Assembly: GCA_023443455.1 (NCBI GenBank)
Contig: JAEZUE010000004.1
Coordinates: 1 to 64,000 of the forward strand
Length of the DNA stretch: 64,000 bases
Direction of reading: 5' to 3'
Source of the DNA: Verrucomicrobiota bacterium
GTDB taxonomy: Bacteria > Verrucomicrobiota > Verrucomicrobiia > Opitutales > Opitutaceae
Position numbers and translations under genes: made by a program. The notes beneath the pieces were generated by a model. It was not told the DNA's origin. It made no database searches and saw only the letters and a list, made by a program, of their open reading frames with translations. Below, in pieces: positions 28,192 through 38,105 of the stretch (position 1 is the stretch's first letter; each line of letters begins with the position of its first letter).

Positions 28192-28829
28192 CGACCGCAC
28201 AAAAGGCGGAAAAGCGGATACGCATCTTGATCGTGGACGACCACGTGCTGATGCGCATCGGGTTGACCTATTCGCTCAACCAGCAACCGGACTTCGAGGT
28301 GGCCGGCGAGGCGGGCGACGGTGCCGCCGCCCTGCGAGTCTACCGCGAATGCCGCCCGGACGTGGTGATTCTTGATCTCCGGATGCCCGGCGAGGGTGGG
28401 CTGGAAACCATTCGGCGGATGCGGCGTGATTTTCGTGATGCGAGGATTCTCGTCCTCACCAACTACGGCTCGGGCGACGAGATCGAGGGCGCAATCAGGG
28501 CCGGCGCACTCGGGTTTCTCCCCAAAGACAGCCCGCTGGAGGAATTGGCCGGGGCGATCCGCGACGTGGCGGCCGGAAGCCAGCACATCGCAAGTGCCGC
28601 ATCCGCGCGGCTGGCCAACCGGATCGCCTCCCAACTCTCGGATCGTGAACTGGAGATTCTGCGGCTGATCGCCAAGGGTCGCAGCAACAAGGAGGTCGCG
28701 GCGGCCCTGCAGATCGCCGAACCGACGGTGAAGGGGCATGTCACCAAGCTTCTCCTGAAGTTGGGTGTCGCGGACCGGACCCAGGCGTTGGTGGCCGGAT
28801 TCAAACGCGGCCTCATCCACCTCGAGTAG
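28188..28829 (+). CDS. NarL/FixJ-family response regulator
   Basis: A 213-aa response regulator. The receiver has acidic pair Asp17-Asp18 (IVDDH), phospho-acceptor Asp63 in VVILDLRMPGEGG, a Thr/switch segment VLTNYGS and Lys in GFLPKDSP. The C-terminal LuxR-type helix-turn-helix spans about 149-200 (LSDRELEILRLIAKGRSNKEVA). All key residues are intact. ATGA overlap with the kinase shows translational coupling; the pair almost certainly controls the following TonB-receptor and glycosidase genes. Confidence 0.94.
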   Translation: MTTAQKAEKRIRILIVDDHVLMRIGLTYSLNQQPDFEVAGEAGDGAAALRVYRECRPDVVILDLRMPGEGGLETIRRMRRDFRDARILVLTNYGSGDEIEGAIRAGALGFLPKDSPLEELAGAIRDVAAGSQHIASAASARLANRIASQLSDRELEILRLIAKGRSNKEVAAALQIAEPTVKGHVTKLLLKLGVADRTQALVAGFKRGLIHLE

Positions 28830-29154
28830 AAATTCTGTTCGGGAGAGGCGGAGCGGCCATCCTTCGCGCTGTTCTGCGGAATGGGAGCGTGGCGGTGGCG
28901 CAAAAATGGGCGCGGAGTCCGGCGGAACGGCATCCACAAGATAGTGGAAAGCAACGAGAACGGGTGGAGGACCAATACCTTGGTATGGTGCGGCGCGGAC
29001 CCATTGGCACCTTGCTTGACCATGGCGTGCGCTGGTTCGGTCGGTTGTCCCCGCGCCAGTCTTCCCGATGGACCGGCGTGCCACACAGCCGGCCGGTTGT
29101 ACCCGAAAAGTGCGACCAGTCGGCATAGACCCCGAACAAGCCAACCCTACATCA
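28830..29154. other. 5' region of TonB receptor 1
   Basis: 325 bp without a gene. It holds the ATACC/GGTAT palindrome (28972-28988) and a CGGTTGTCCCC block at 29042-29052 that also occurs before TonB receptor 2 (42710-42720). Both features point to a common regulated promoter/leader. Confidence 0.55.
28972..28988. promoter_or_regulatory. candidate operator, copy 1 (CCAATACC-TT-GGTATGG)
   Basis: Inverted half-sites ATACC and GGTAT around a 2-bp centre, about 175 bp before the receptor ATG. A near-identical palindrome sits about 155 bp before the second receptor. Likely target of the NarL-type regulator encoded upstream, but that is inference. Confidence 0.55.
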
Positions 29155-32100
29155 ATGATCAATAGATACCCCCGAACCCGCGAACTTCGCCGCCTTGTCT
29201 CCCTGGTGGGAGCGACCGCGGCAACCGGCCTTGTCGCCCAGTCGGCGCCTGTTGCGGCCGACGCCCCCTCCGCGGAGGATGTGGTCGTCCTCAGTCCGTT
29301 TGAAGTCAGCGCCACGGCCGACACCGGTTATGTGGCCACGGACACCCTGGCCGGAACCCGTATCCGGACTTCGCTGAAGGACGTCGCATCGGCGATTTCG
29401 GTCATCACCAAGGAGTTCATGGATGACATCGGCGCGACCGACAATGCCACGCTGCTCCAGTACACCGCCAACGCCGAGGTCGGCGGCACCCGAGGCAACT
29501 TCTCGGGCCTGTCGATCGGAAAGACGACGGCGGCCGATTACACGCCGATCTCCAGCTCGCAGCGAATCCGCGGTTTGGAGTCGGCCGACCAGACGATGGA
29601 TTTCTTCAAGACCAACGTCGCGTGGGATTCCTACAACATCGACCGCATCGACATCCAGCGCGGCCCGAACTCGATCCTGTTCGGTCTGGGAAGCCCTTCC
29701 GGCATCATCAACGCCTCGACCCGGAATGCCGCATTCTCGAACTCGGGAAGCGTGGAGGCGCGCTATGGCTCGTATGGTTCGGCGCGTGCTTCGATCGATG
29801 TGAACGAGGAACTGATCGATGATGTCCTCGCCGTCCGCATCGACGCGTTGTGGAACAAAGAGAAGTACCAGCAGGATCCCGCCTTCAAGAAGGACCGCCG
29901 CATCTACGGCGCCGTGCGCTGGGACCCGAAGATCTTCGGCCCGGACTTCACCACGAGTTTCCGGTTGAAGGCGGAGTCGGGAAGCATCGACGCGAACATG
30001 CCGCGCCAAGGCACTCCGTACGACAGCATCACGCCTTGGTTCAGCTCCGATCAGGCGGGCAAGCTGACCATTGGCGGCTCGGGCAACTACACCGGCTATG
30101 ATTTCGGCTCCGCGCCGACCGGCATCAGCCCCTGGTTGCAGTCGAAGCTGGGCCAACAGTCCGCCGGCTATCTTGTCGATGGTGCCACCGGAGCGACGAA
30201 CCGCGTGCTCGGCGGCTACATCAACGGCGGATTTCTCAACAACGACGGCTCCGTCCGTGGTTGGAGTGCCAATGCGATCGGACAGAAATACTCCGACCAA
30301 CTCTTCGGTCTGAACAGCTACTCCGCCTATGCAGTGGCGGCGAAGCTGCCGTACGATGCCCAGTACAAGGACCGGATGCTGACGGACTCGTCGGTTTTCG
30401 ATTTCTACAACAACCTGATCGATGGACCGAACAAGGGCGAGTGGGCGGACTGGACGGTATACAACCTCTCCTTCTCCCAGACCGCCTGGAAGGACCGGGT
30501 CGGCTTCGAACTGGCCTACTTCAACCAGTCCTACAAGACCGGCGGCTGGAGCCTGCTCGGCGGAGCCCCGACCATCCAGGTGGACATCACCAAGGAGTAC
30601 CAGGACGGCAGCACCAATCCCTACTACGGGACCGCGTACGTCCAGGCTGGCACCGGCGGAACGGGTTCCTGGCACAAATACGATACCGAGAGCTGGCGGG
30701 CGTCGCTCTTCGCCGAGTTCCGTGCCTCGGATCTCTTCACCAAGGGTTCGTTCATCGAGAAGCTTCTCGGGCGCCACCGGTTCAACGGGGTGGCCAGTCG
30801 CGACAAGTTCAGCAGCGATAATCTTGGTTGGATCCAGTATTCGAACGACGACGCGTGGAATACCTATATCTCCGGCGACGCCAACAAGTCGTTCGACTAC
30901 AACACGCCCTCCGCGTTCATCTATCTCGGTTCATCTCTCGCGAACAGTTCCTCTGTTTCAGGCGCCAAGATTCCACGAATCCGGGAGAAGATTGCGCTGA
31001 CCGACAGCCCGATCTACCTGTTCGACTCCACTTGGAACGCCACGGGCGTGAATCCCGGGGCGGCGTGGACTCCGACCGGCGATTACCTCACCGAGCGTTA
31101 CGGGGCCTCGGCGACAACCCAGGCGTCGAATCCCGACAACTATGTCGGCTGGACGAGCAGTCGCTCGATCGGGCTGAACAGCCACGATGCCGGCGACGAT
31201 GTCTACAACTCGGCCTCGAAGGTCGAGCAACGGGTCAAGTCGTATGCGGGGTCATGGCAGGGATACCTCTGGAACGAGGCGATCGTCGGCACGCTCGGTT
31301 GGCGTTTCGACGAGGTTAAACAGCGCAGCGTGACCGCGCAACGGAGCAAGGTCGCCGGCGAGCACAGCCGTCTGGTCATGACCGACGACGTGTACGTGCT
31401 TCCGGATTACCAGGACAAGGATTACTACAAGGGCCATTCGGTGTCTGGTGGCGTCGTGCTCCACATCAACAAGGCGCTCCCGCAATCCTGGGAGCGGAGC
31501 ATTCCGCTCAACGTCAGCCTGAGCTACAACGACTCCAGCAACTTCCAGGCATCCAGCTCCCGCGTCGACGTGTTCGGCGCTCCGATCGCGAACCCCTCCG
31601 GCGACACCAAGGAATACGGCCTGACACTGTCCACCAAGGACAACCGGTTCTACGTCCGTGGCATCAAGTACAAGACGAAGGTCGTCGGTGCGACCGAGTC
31701 GACCGACACCGGTTTCGCGAGCACCATCGCCTGGGGTCTGTGCTTCCGGAATATCTTCCTCTATCGGATGGGCGGGTACGACTGGAACAGCCGGGTGCTG
31801 GCCTCCGACAAGGGCAACCAGACCGTCTTCAACGGCGAGACCGTGACCTACAACACCCGCTGGTTCTGGACTCCCGCGTACGTCAAGGACGACCGCCCGG
31901 TGGCGACCGTCTATGCCGGTCAGGTCATCTATCCGAACGACACGATCGGTGCCTACGACTACCTCGAAACCAATGAGCAGGCCGCCGCGCGTCGTGACCA
32001 GGTCATCAACGCGTGGAACGAGATCCAGGGCTGGCTCGACGAGCGCGGCTTCTTCGAGGCGTGGGGCTACTCCCCAACCTCGCTCGCGAAACTTACCACC

Positions 32101-32901
32101 CGCTCGACCTACGAGTCGACGATGTCGGTCGGTGCCGATGGCAAGGAGGTCAACACCACCTGGGATCCGGATCCGAACACCGTGGTCGATTATCGCAGCC
32201 GCTGGCGCGCGCCGCAGGGCTTCGCTGTCACTTCGGATCGCGAGTCCGAGGGCTACGAATTCGAGGCCGTCGCGAACATCACCCCGAACTGGCGACTCGC
32301 CTTCAACGCCTCGAAGACGACCGCGGTCTACGCGAACGTCGGCGGTGGTGCCATGGGCGAGGTGTACGAGTACCTCGACTCGATGATCTCCGGTTTCGCC
32401 GGCGACGAGCGCCGCTGGAATGGTGATTTCCAATACGGCAACGAGATCCGCCGCGACTGGGCGAACTTCAAGTCCACCTGGGCCTACCTGAAGCTCAAGG
32501 AACGCATCGCCTCCTCCGAGCTCCGCAAGTGGCGCTTCAACGTTGTCACCAACTACAACTTCACCACTGGCTGGGCGAAGGGCGTGAATGTTGGTGCCGC
32601 GTATCGCTGGCAGGACAAGATCGTGATCGGTTACCCGATCTTCACCAACGACGAAGGGTATGCCGAGTACGACATCGAGAATCCGGTCTACGGTCCGTCC
32701 GAGGGAGGTCTCGACCTCTGGGTCGGCTATGGCCGGAAGCTCACGAAGAAGATCAACTGGCGCATCCAGTTGAATGTCCGCAACGCCTTCGAGAACGAGG
32801 GGCTGATCCCGATCAACGTCCAACCGGACGGCAAGACGTGGGCGGGCGTCCGCATCAAGCCGGTCCAGGAATGGAGCCTCACCAACACGTTCAGTTTCTA
32901 A
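29155..32901 (+). CDS. TonB-dependent outer-membrane receptor 1
   Basis: A 1248-aa outer-membrane transporter, start MINRYPRTRELRRL chosen because it places a signal-like segment (LVSLVGATAATGLVAQSA) at the N-terminus. The mature N-terminus has the verrucomicrobial motif VVVLSPFEVSATADTGY, then a plug domain (TLAGTRIRTSLKDVASAIS, IDRIDIQRGPNSILFGLGSPSGIIN) and a long beta-barrel ending in an aromatic terminal strand (EWSLTNTFSF). It probably imports large oligosaccharides into the periplasm. It lies between the two-component genes and the glycosidase operon. A strong hairpin follows at 32925, so it may be a separate transcript. Confidence 0.93.
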   Translation: MINRYPRTRELRRLVSLVGATAATGLVAQSAPVAADAPSAEDVVVLSPFEVSATADTGYVATDTLAGTRIRTSLKDVASAISVITKEFMDDIGATDNATLLQYTANAEVGGTRGNFSGLSIGKTTAADYTPISSSQRIRGLESADQTMDFFKTNVAWDSYNIDRIDIQRGPNSILFGLGSPSGIINASTRNAAFSNSGSVEARYGSYGSARASIDVNEELIDDVLAVRIDALWNKEKYQQDPAFKKDRRIYGAVRWDPKIFGPDFTTSFRLKAESGSIDANMPRQGTPYDSITPWFSSDQAGKLTIGGSGNYTGYDFGSAPTGISPWLQSKLGQQSAGYLVDGATGATNRVLGGYINGGFLNNDGSVRGWSANAIGQKYSDQLFGLNSYSAYAVAAKLPYDAQYKDRMLTDSSVFDFYNNLIDGPNKGEWADWTVYNLSFSQTAWKDRVGFELAYFNQSYKTGGWSLLGGAPTIQVDITKEYQDGSTNPYYGTAYVQAGTGGTGSWHKYDTESWRASLFAEFRASDLFTKGSFIEKLLGRHRFNGVASRDKFSSDNLGWIQYSNDDAWNTYISGDANKSFDYNTPSAFIYLGSSLANSSSVSGAKIPRIREKIALTDSPIYLFDSTWNATGVNPGAAWTPTGDYLTERYGASATTQASNPDNYVGWTSSRSIGLNSHDAGDDVYNSASKVEQRVKSYAGSWQGYLWNEAIVGTLGWRFDEVKQRSVTAQRSKVAGEHSRLVMTDDVYVLPDYQDKDYYKGHSVSGGVVLHINKALPQSWERSIPLNVSLSYNDSSNFQASSSRVDVFGAPIANPSGDTKEYGLTLSTKDNRFYVRGIKYKTKVVGATESTDTGFASTIAWGLCFRNIFLYRMGGYDWNSRVLASDKGNQTVFNGETVTYNTRWFWTPAYVKDDRPVATVYAGQVIYPNDTIGAYDYLETNEQAAARRDQVINAWNEIQGWLDERGFFEAWGYSPTSLAKLTTRSTYESTMSVGADGKEVNTTWDPDPNTVVDYRSRWRAPQGFAVTSDRESEGYEFEAVANITPNWRLAFNASKTTAVYANVGGGAMGEVYEYLDSMISGFAGDERRWNGDFQYGNEIRRDWANFKSTWAYLKLKERIASSELRKWRFNVVTNYNFTTGWAKGVNVGAAYRWQDKIVIGYPIFTNDEGYAEYDIENPVYGPSEGGLDLWVGYGRKLTKKINWRIQLNVRNAFENEGLIPINVQPDGKTWAGVRIKPVQEWSLTNTFSF

Positions 32902-32924
32902 CTGCAGGTCAGTAGTAGTTAGGT

Positions 32925-32970
32925 GGCGCCGGTTCGCGAGGGGGTCTTGCGGCCGGCGCCTATCATTTTC
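32925..32970 (+). terminator. hairpin after TonB receptor 1
   Basis: Arms GGCGCCGG (32925-32932) and CCGGCGCC (32953-32960) followed by TATCATTTTC. A moderate rho-independent terminator or attenuator between the receptor and the glycosidase operon. Confidence 0.55.
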
Positions 32971-33037
32971 CCCGGAGAACAGGGCGCATTACATCGATAA
33001 ACCACACTTTCTCCGGTCCGAGCACCGCAACTTCCCC

Positions 33038-35956
33038 ATGCGATTCAGCCCACGTATTCTTCCCCTCATTGCCCTCGCATTTTCCGTCTTCAACACGCCA
33101 CTCCCGGCGACGCCGAGTCTTGGGCTTCCGGTCGACATCGTCACCGACAGCCCGGCACAGCCGGGGGCGTTCGCTCTCGTTGTTGGCGGGCGGGCGGCCC
33201 CGCTTTGGTGCGACCCTTCCGACCACAGCGGAGTGCGGCGTGCGGTCGGCGACCTCCAGACCGACATCGAGCAGGTGACCGGTCGGCGGGCTGAGGTCGT
33301 GGGCGCGTTGCCGTCGGGGGGCGAGATGGTTCTTGTGGGCACGATTGGTCGGAGCACCGCCATCGATGCGCTGGTCGCCTCCGGGAAACTCGCGGACGCC
33401 GACTTGCGCGGCAAGTGGGAGGCCTTCGTCATCACTACCATCGAAGCGCCGTTCCCGGGCGTCGATCGCGCGCTGGTCATCGCGGGCAGCGACAAACGCG
33501 GCACCATTTATGGCATCTACGAGCTTTCGGAACAGCTCGGCGTCTCGCCATGGTACTGGTGGGCCGATGTGCCGCCGAAGAAGCGAGCAGCGGTGTATGT
33601 GTTGCCCGGGCGTTTCACCGCGGGCGAGCCGGTGGTGAAATATCGCGGCATCTTTCTCAACGACGAGGCCCCGTGCCTGACCGGATGGGCCGCCGAGAAG
33701 TTCGGCGGGCTCAATTCGAAATTCTACACCAAAGTCTTCGAACTGCTGCTCCGTCTGCGGGCCAACTATCTCTGGCCGGCGATGTGGGACAACGCCTTCA
33801 ACGAGGACGATCCGCTCAACCCGAAGCTGGCCGACGAGTACGGCATCGTGATGGGCACCTCGCACCACGAACCGATGATGCGCGCCCACAAGGAGTGGAC
33901 AAAACGCCGTGCCGACTACGGCAACGGCAAGTGGAACTATGCGACCAACGCCGGCGCGTTGCAGCGGTTTTTCCGCGAGGGCATCGCCCGTAACAAGACC
34001 TACGAGAACCTCGTCACTGTTGGCATGCGTGGCGATGGCGACGAGGGCATGGTCAGCACCGGTGGGATCGAGTCTGACATCCGGCAGCTCGAGCAGATCT
34101 TTGCCGACCAACGGCGAATCCTGGCCGACGAGCTCGGCACCGATCCGGAACGGGTACCGCAATTGTGGGCGCTATTTACCGAGGTACAAAAATTCTACGA
34201 GGCCGGGCTCCGCCCTCCGGACGACGTGACCCTGCTTTGGACTGACGACAACACCGGCAATCTCCGTCGCCTGCCGACACCCGACGAGCTGGGGCGCAGC
34301 GGCGGCTCCGGCATCTACTACCATTTCGACATGCATGGCGGGCCCTACGCCTACCAGTGGATCAATACCAATCCGCTCCCGAAGATCGCCGAGCAGATGA
34401 ACTTGGCGGCCGAGTACGGTGCGACCCGCATCTGGATCGTCAATGTGGGCGACCTCAAGCCGCTTGAATTGCCGATCGAGTTCTTTCTCCGCATGGCATG
34501 GAACCCGGCCGCGTTGAACAAGGATCGGGTTGCGGAATACACCCGCCGCTGGGCGGAGCGGGATTTCGGTCCCGAACATGCCGAGGAGATCGCCGACCTC
34601 ACCGCGCGCTACGCGAAATTCAATGGTTGGCGAAAACCCGAGCAGATCACGCCTGCGACCTTCAGCCCGCTCTATTATCGCGAGGCCGAGACTGTGGAGG
34701 CTGCGTGGCGCGATGTCTCCGACCGGGCCGAGGCCCTCTATGCGCGGCTGCCCGAGGCGCAGCGCGACGCCTTCTACCAGCTCGTGCTGTATCCGGCCAA
34801 GGCTTCAGCGCTCGTCGCGCAGATGAACATTCTCGCCGGCCGCAACGCCCTCCACGCGAAGCAGGGACGCGCGAGCACCAATGCGCTGGCCCGCCGCGTG
34901 CGCGAGCTTTTCGACCAGGACGGTGCGATGCGCGATTACTACAACCGCACGCTCTCCGGCGGAAAATGGAACCACCTGATGGATCAGACCCATCTCGGAC
35001 AATGGAGCTGGGAGCCTCCGGTGGTCGATGTGATGCCGGCGGTCTCCGAAGTGCGGGTCGACGATGTGTCTCGCGTCGGAGTCGCTGTCGAGGGCGACCA
35101 GAACGTCTGGCCCGATCACTATGGTTCCGCGGTGCTCCCGGTTCTGGATTCCATCAGCCAGCGTGGCTCGTATTTCGACGTTTTCGCGATGGGGTCGCGA
35201 GCGGTCGACTACGAGGTTGTGCCCGTGCAGCCTTGGCTGGTGGTCACCGAAAACGAAATCGGAGAACACGATCGGCGGTACATGGTCGGTGTCGACTGGG
35301 CGAAAGTACCGGAGGGAGCTTCGGTGGGCTTGATTCAGGTCGTCGGCGCGAGGACCGCACAGATCAGGGTTCCGGTGGTGAAGGCCACGGTCGAGCAGGC
35401 GCGGGCGGCGCGCGGTTGTTTCGCCAGTCTCACCGGACCGATTGCTTTCGCCGCTTCGGCGGCTGCGAACAGGATCGAGGTCGGCGGCACCCGATGGGAG
35501 ACGGTTCCCGACTACGGACGCGGAGAGGACGCGGTGACGGTCTATCCGGTGACCGCGCCAAGTATTCTTCCTCCGGCGCCGGCACCGACCCTCGAATACC
35601 CGGTGTATCTTCCGAGGTCGGGCACCTACACGGTGACGCTTGTGCTTGGCCCGGCGATGGACTTCGCCCCGGATCGCGGTGTGCGGATCGGAGTCTCGTT
35701 CGGCGATGAGCCGGTGCAGGTGGTCGATCTCTTCGCCGACCGCGAAGCGGAGACTTTCCTCGGCCGAAACTGGGGAACGTATACCCGCGACAACGCCCGC
35801 TACGTCCGCTCGACCCACACGCTGGCCACCGACGGTTGGCATCTTCTCAAGCTGACCATGGTCGATCCGGCGGTGTTGGTGCAGAAAATTATCGTGAGCG
35901 ACAAGAAACTGCCGGAGAGCTACTTCGGCCCGCCGGAATCCGGCCCGCTCGAGTGA
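33038..35956 (+). CDS. GH115 xylan alpha-1,2-glucuronidase
   Basis: A secreted 972-aa enzyme that removes (4-O-methyl)glucuronic acid side chains from xylan. A signal peptide (ILPLIALAFSVFNTPLPA) is followed by the GH115 hallmark regions: SDKRGTIYGIYELSEQLGVSPW, WWADVPP, KYRGIFLNDEAPCLTGW, LRLRANYLWPAMW, GTSHHEPMMRAHKEW and YHFDMHGGPYAYQW. The C-terminal beta-rich domain (about 650-972) is the usual GH115 extension. Length fits the family. First gene of a five-gene operon; GH51 follows after 46 bp. Confidence 0.94.
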   Translation: MRFSPRILPLIALAFSVFNTPLPATPSLGLPVDIVTDSPAQPGAFALVVGGRAAPLWCDPSDHSGVRRAVGDLQTDIEQVTGRRAEVVGALPSGGEMVLVGTIGRSTAIDALVASGKLADADLRGKWEAFVITTIEAPFPGVDRALVIAGSDKRGTIYGIYELSEQLGVSPWYWWADVPPKKRAAVYVLPGRFTAGEPVVKYRGIFLNDEAPCLTGWAAEKFGGLNSKFYTKVFELLLRLRANYLWPAMWDNAFNEDDPLNPKLADEYGIVMGTSHHEPMMRAHKEWTKRRADYGNGKWNYATNAGALQRFFREGIARNKTYENLVTVGMRGDGDEGMVSTGGIESDIRQLEQIFADQRRILADELGTDPERVPQLWALFTEVQKFYEAGLRPPDDVTLLWTDDNTGNLRRLPTPDELGRSGGSGIYYHFDMHGGPYAYQWINTNPLPKIAEQMNLAAEYGATRIWIVNVGDLKPLELPIEFFLRMAWNPAALNKDRVAEYTRRWAERDFGPEHAEEIADLTARYAKFNGWRKPEQITPATFSPLYYREAETVEAAWRDVSDRAEALYARLPEAQRDAFYQLVLYPAKASALVAQMNILAGRNALHAKQGRASTNALARRVRELFDQDGAMRDYYNRTLSGGKWNHLMDQTHLGQWSWEPPVVDVMPAVSEVRVDDVSRVGVAVEGDQNVWPDHYGSAVLPVLDSISQRGSYFDVFAMGSRAVDYEVVPVQPWLVVTENEIGEHDRRYMVGVDWAKVPEGASVGLIQVVGARTAQIRVPVVKATVEQARAARGCFASLTGPIAFAASAAANRIEVGGTRWETVPDYGRGEDAVTVYPVTAPSILPPAPAPTLEYPVYLPRSGTYTVTLVLGPAMDFAPDRGVRIGVSFGDEPVQVVDLFADREAETFLGRNWGTYTRDNARYVRSTHTLATDGWHLLKLTMVDPAVLVQKIIVSDKKLPESYFGPPESGPLE

Positions 35957-36002
35957 ACGGTTTTCGACCGTGGCCCGCGCGAACTCGCGCCTTCGAATCC
36001 CA

Positions 36003-38018
36003 ATGAAATACGTATCCGCTGCGGCGTTTCTCTTCGCCAATCTCATGGTTTTGCCGTCGTTGCTGCCAAAGGTGCAGGAGGACGCGCTCCGCCTTTCCAT
36101 CGACCTGGACGCTCCGGGGCGTCCGATCAGCCCCGATCTCGTGGGCGTCTTCTTCGAGGATCTCAACTATGCGGCCGACGGGGGCCTCTATGCGGAGCTG
36201 CTGAGGAACCGATCGTTCGAATACAGCGCTTCGGCCCAGGCCGACTGGGGACCCTACACCGGATGGGATCTTGTCCAGTCCGATGGCGGCAGCGGCAACC
36301 TGGGCATCGGCGACTACCGGCCGATCCATCCCAACAACCCGCACTATCTCATGCTCACGGTGCTGGCGCCGGGTGGGGGAGTGGGCGTGGTAAATCGTGG
36401 ATTCGATCAGATTGCGGTTCGCGAGGGCGGCTCCTACGAGGCGTCGTTCTGGGCGTACCAAGCGTTCATGGGTGGGAAATGGGGCGGACCCGGCCCTCGG
36501 GTCGACCAGAACACCCCGATGCCGGTCACGGTAAGGCTCGAAGGGCGCGACGGCCGTGTGCTTGCTGAGGCGCGGATCGAGATCTCAGGCCGTGAGTGGA
36601 CCAAACACTCGGTCATGCTGGAACCGGACGCCTCCGACGAGGAGGCCCGGTTTTTCCTGCTCGCCCACGCCGCGGGCGGCATCGCGCTCGACATGGTGTC
36701 GCTCTTTCCCGCCGACACCTTCCGTAACCGTCCCAACGGACTGCGCCGCGACCTCGCGCAGACGATCGCTGATCTCAAACCCAAGTTCATGCGGTTCCCC
36801 GGCGGCTGCCTCGTGCACGGTTCCGGCCCCCGCGACTACTACAACTGGAAGGACAGTGTCGGCCCGGTCGAGCAGCGTCGCGACAAGCGCAACCTCTGGG
36901 GCTACTACCAGACCCACGGCCTCGGATACCACGAGTTCTTCCAGTTCTGTGAGGACATCGGCGCGAAGCCGCTGCCCGTCGTCTCGGCCGGTGTCTGCTG
37001 TCAGCATGCCGGCGACTCGCCGGGGCGCGGGCAGGAAGGGCTGCCGCTCGACGAGATGCCCGCCTACATCCAGGACATCCTCGATCTGATCGAATGGGCC
37101 AACGGGCCCGCGGATTCGAAATGGGGCGCGGTGCGCGCTGCCGCCGGGCATCCGGCGCCCTTTGGGCTGAAATACCTCGGAGTGGGCAACGAGGACGCGA
37201 TCACGCCGGAATTCCGCGAGCGGTTCAAAATGATCTTCGACGTGTTGAAGCGCCGGCATCCGGAGATTGTGGTCGTCGGCACGTCGGGGCCGTTCGCCGC
37301 AGGCGAGGATTACGAGAATGGCTGGGCGTTTGTGCGCGAGCAGGGTGTCCCGATGGTCGACGAGCATTACTACGTCTCGCCGCAGTGGTTCTGGGACAAC
37401 CTTTCGCGCTACGACAGCTATGATCGCAACGGTGCGAAGGTCTACGTGGGCGAGTACGCGGCGCACGACCGGGACAAGAAACGGAGCACGCTGCGTTCGG
37501 CGCTGGCCGAGGCGGCCGGTCTTGTGAGCTTCGAGCGCAACGGCGATGTGGTGCGGTTTGCGTCGTACGCCCCGCTGCTTGCCCGCCGCGGCCATACCCA
37601 GTGGCATCCCGATCTGATCTATTTCGACGCCCGTGGCGTTTACCCGACGATCAACTACGAAGTGCAGAGGCTCTTCGGGAACAACGCGGGCGACACGCTG
37701 CTGCCGGCGACCGTCGAAGGTTTGCCGGAAGGAGCCCGTGTCACCGGGACCGTGGTACGCGATTCGGCCTCGGGCGATGTGATCGTGAAGCTGGTCAACG
37801 GAGACGACCGGGCGTATCTGGTCGCAATCGACGTCCGTGGCTCCAGCGGGGCCGAGCGGCGTCTTGTTTCAACCGTGCTGACTGGTTCCAGCGCCGATGC
37901 CGTCAATGAAGATGGGCGTCCCCCGGCGGTCGAAACGGAGGTGGTCGAATCGTTCGTCGGCGCGAACTTCGCGCGCGACCTGCCGGCGAACTCGCTCACC
38001 ATCTTGCGGCTGAAATGA
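36003..38018 (+). CDS. GH51 alpha-L-arabinofuranosidase
   Basis: A secreted 671-aa enzyme that releases arabinofuranose from arabinoxylan. The start MKYVSAAAFLFANLM gives a signal peptide; the upstream in-frame ATG does not. The N-terminal part (ISPDLVGVFFEDLNYAADGGLY) and a CBM4-like beta domain precede the barrel with MRFPGGCLVHG and YNWKDSVGP. The acid/base Glu is in YLGVGNEDA (about residue 397) and the nucleophile Glu in VYVGEYAAHD (about 484). The C-terminal beta domain ends SLTILRLK. Spacing of 46 bp to GH115 and 87 bp to the next gene supports an operon. Confidence 0.93.
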   Translation: MKYVSAAAFLFANLMVLPSLLPKVQEDALRLSIDLDAPGRPISPDLVGVFFEDLNYAADGGLYAELLRNRSFEYSASAQADWGPYTGWDLVQSDGGSGNLGIGDYRPIHPNNPHYLMLTVLAPGGGVGVVNRGFDQIAVREGGSYEASFWAYQAFMGGKWGGPGPRVDQNTPMPVTVRLEGRDGRVLAEARIEISGREWTKHSVMLEPDASDEEARFFLLAHAAGGIALDMVSLFPADTFRNRPNGLRRDLAQTIADLKPKFMRFPGGCLVHGSGPRDYYNWKDSVGPVEQRRDKRNLWGYYQTHGLGYHEFFQFCEDIGAKPLPVVSAGVCCQHAGDSPGRGQEGLPLDEMPAYIQDILDLIEWANGPADSKWGAVRAAAGHPAPFGLKYLGVGNEDAITPEFRERFKMIFDVLKRRHPEIVVVGTSGPFAAGEDYENGWAFVREQGVPMVDEHYYVSPQWFWDNLSRYDSYDRNGAKVYVGEYAAHDRDKKRSTLRSALAEAAGLVSFERNGDVVRFASYAPLLARRGHTQWHPDLIYFDARGVYPTINYEVQRLFGNNAGDTLLPATVEGLPEGARVTGTVVRDSASGDVIVKLVNGDDRAYLVAIDVRGSSGAERRLVSTVLTGSSADAVNEDGRPPAVETEVVESFVGANFARDLPANSLTILRLK

Positions 38019-38105
38019 CCGGCCCCTCCGGTGCCGTACCGGCGCTCGCCCGGATCGAGGCCACGGGAAACTTGGCCGACCGCTGAACCGCAATCTCTCA
38101 TCGTG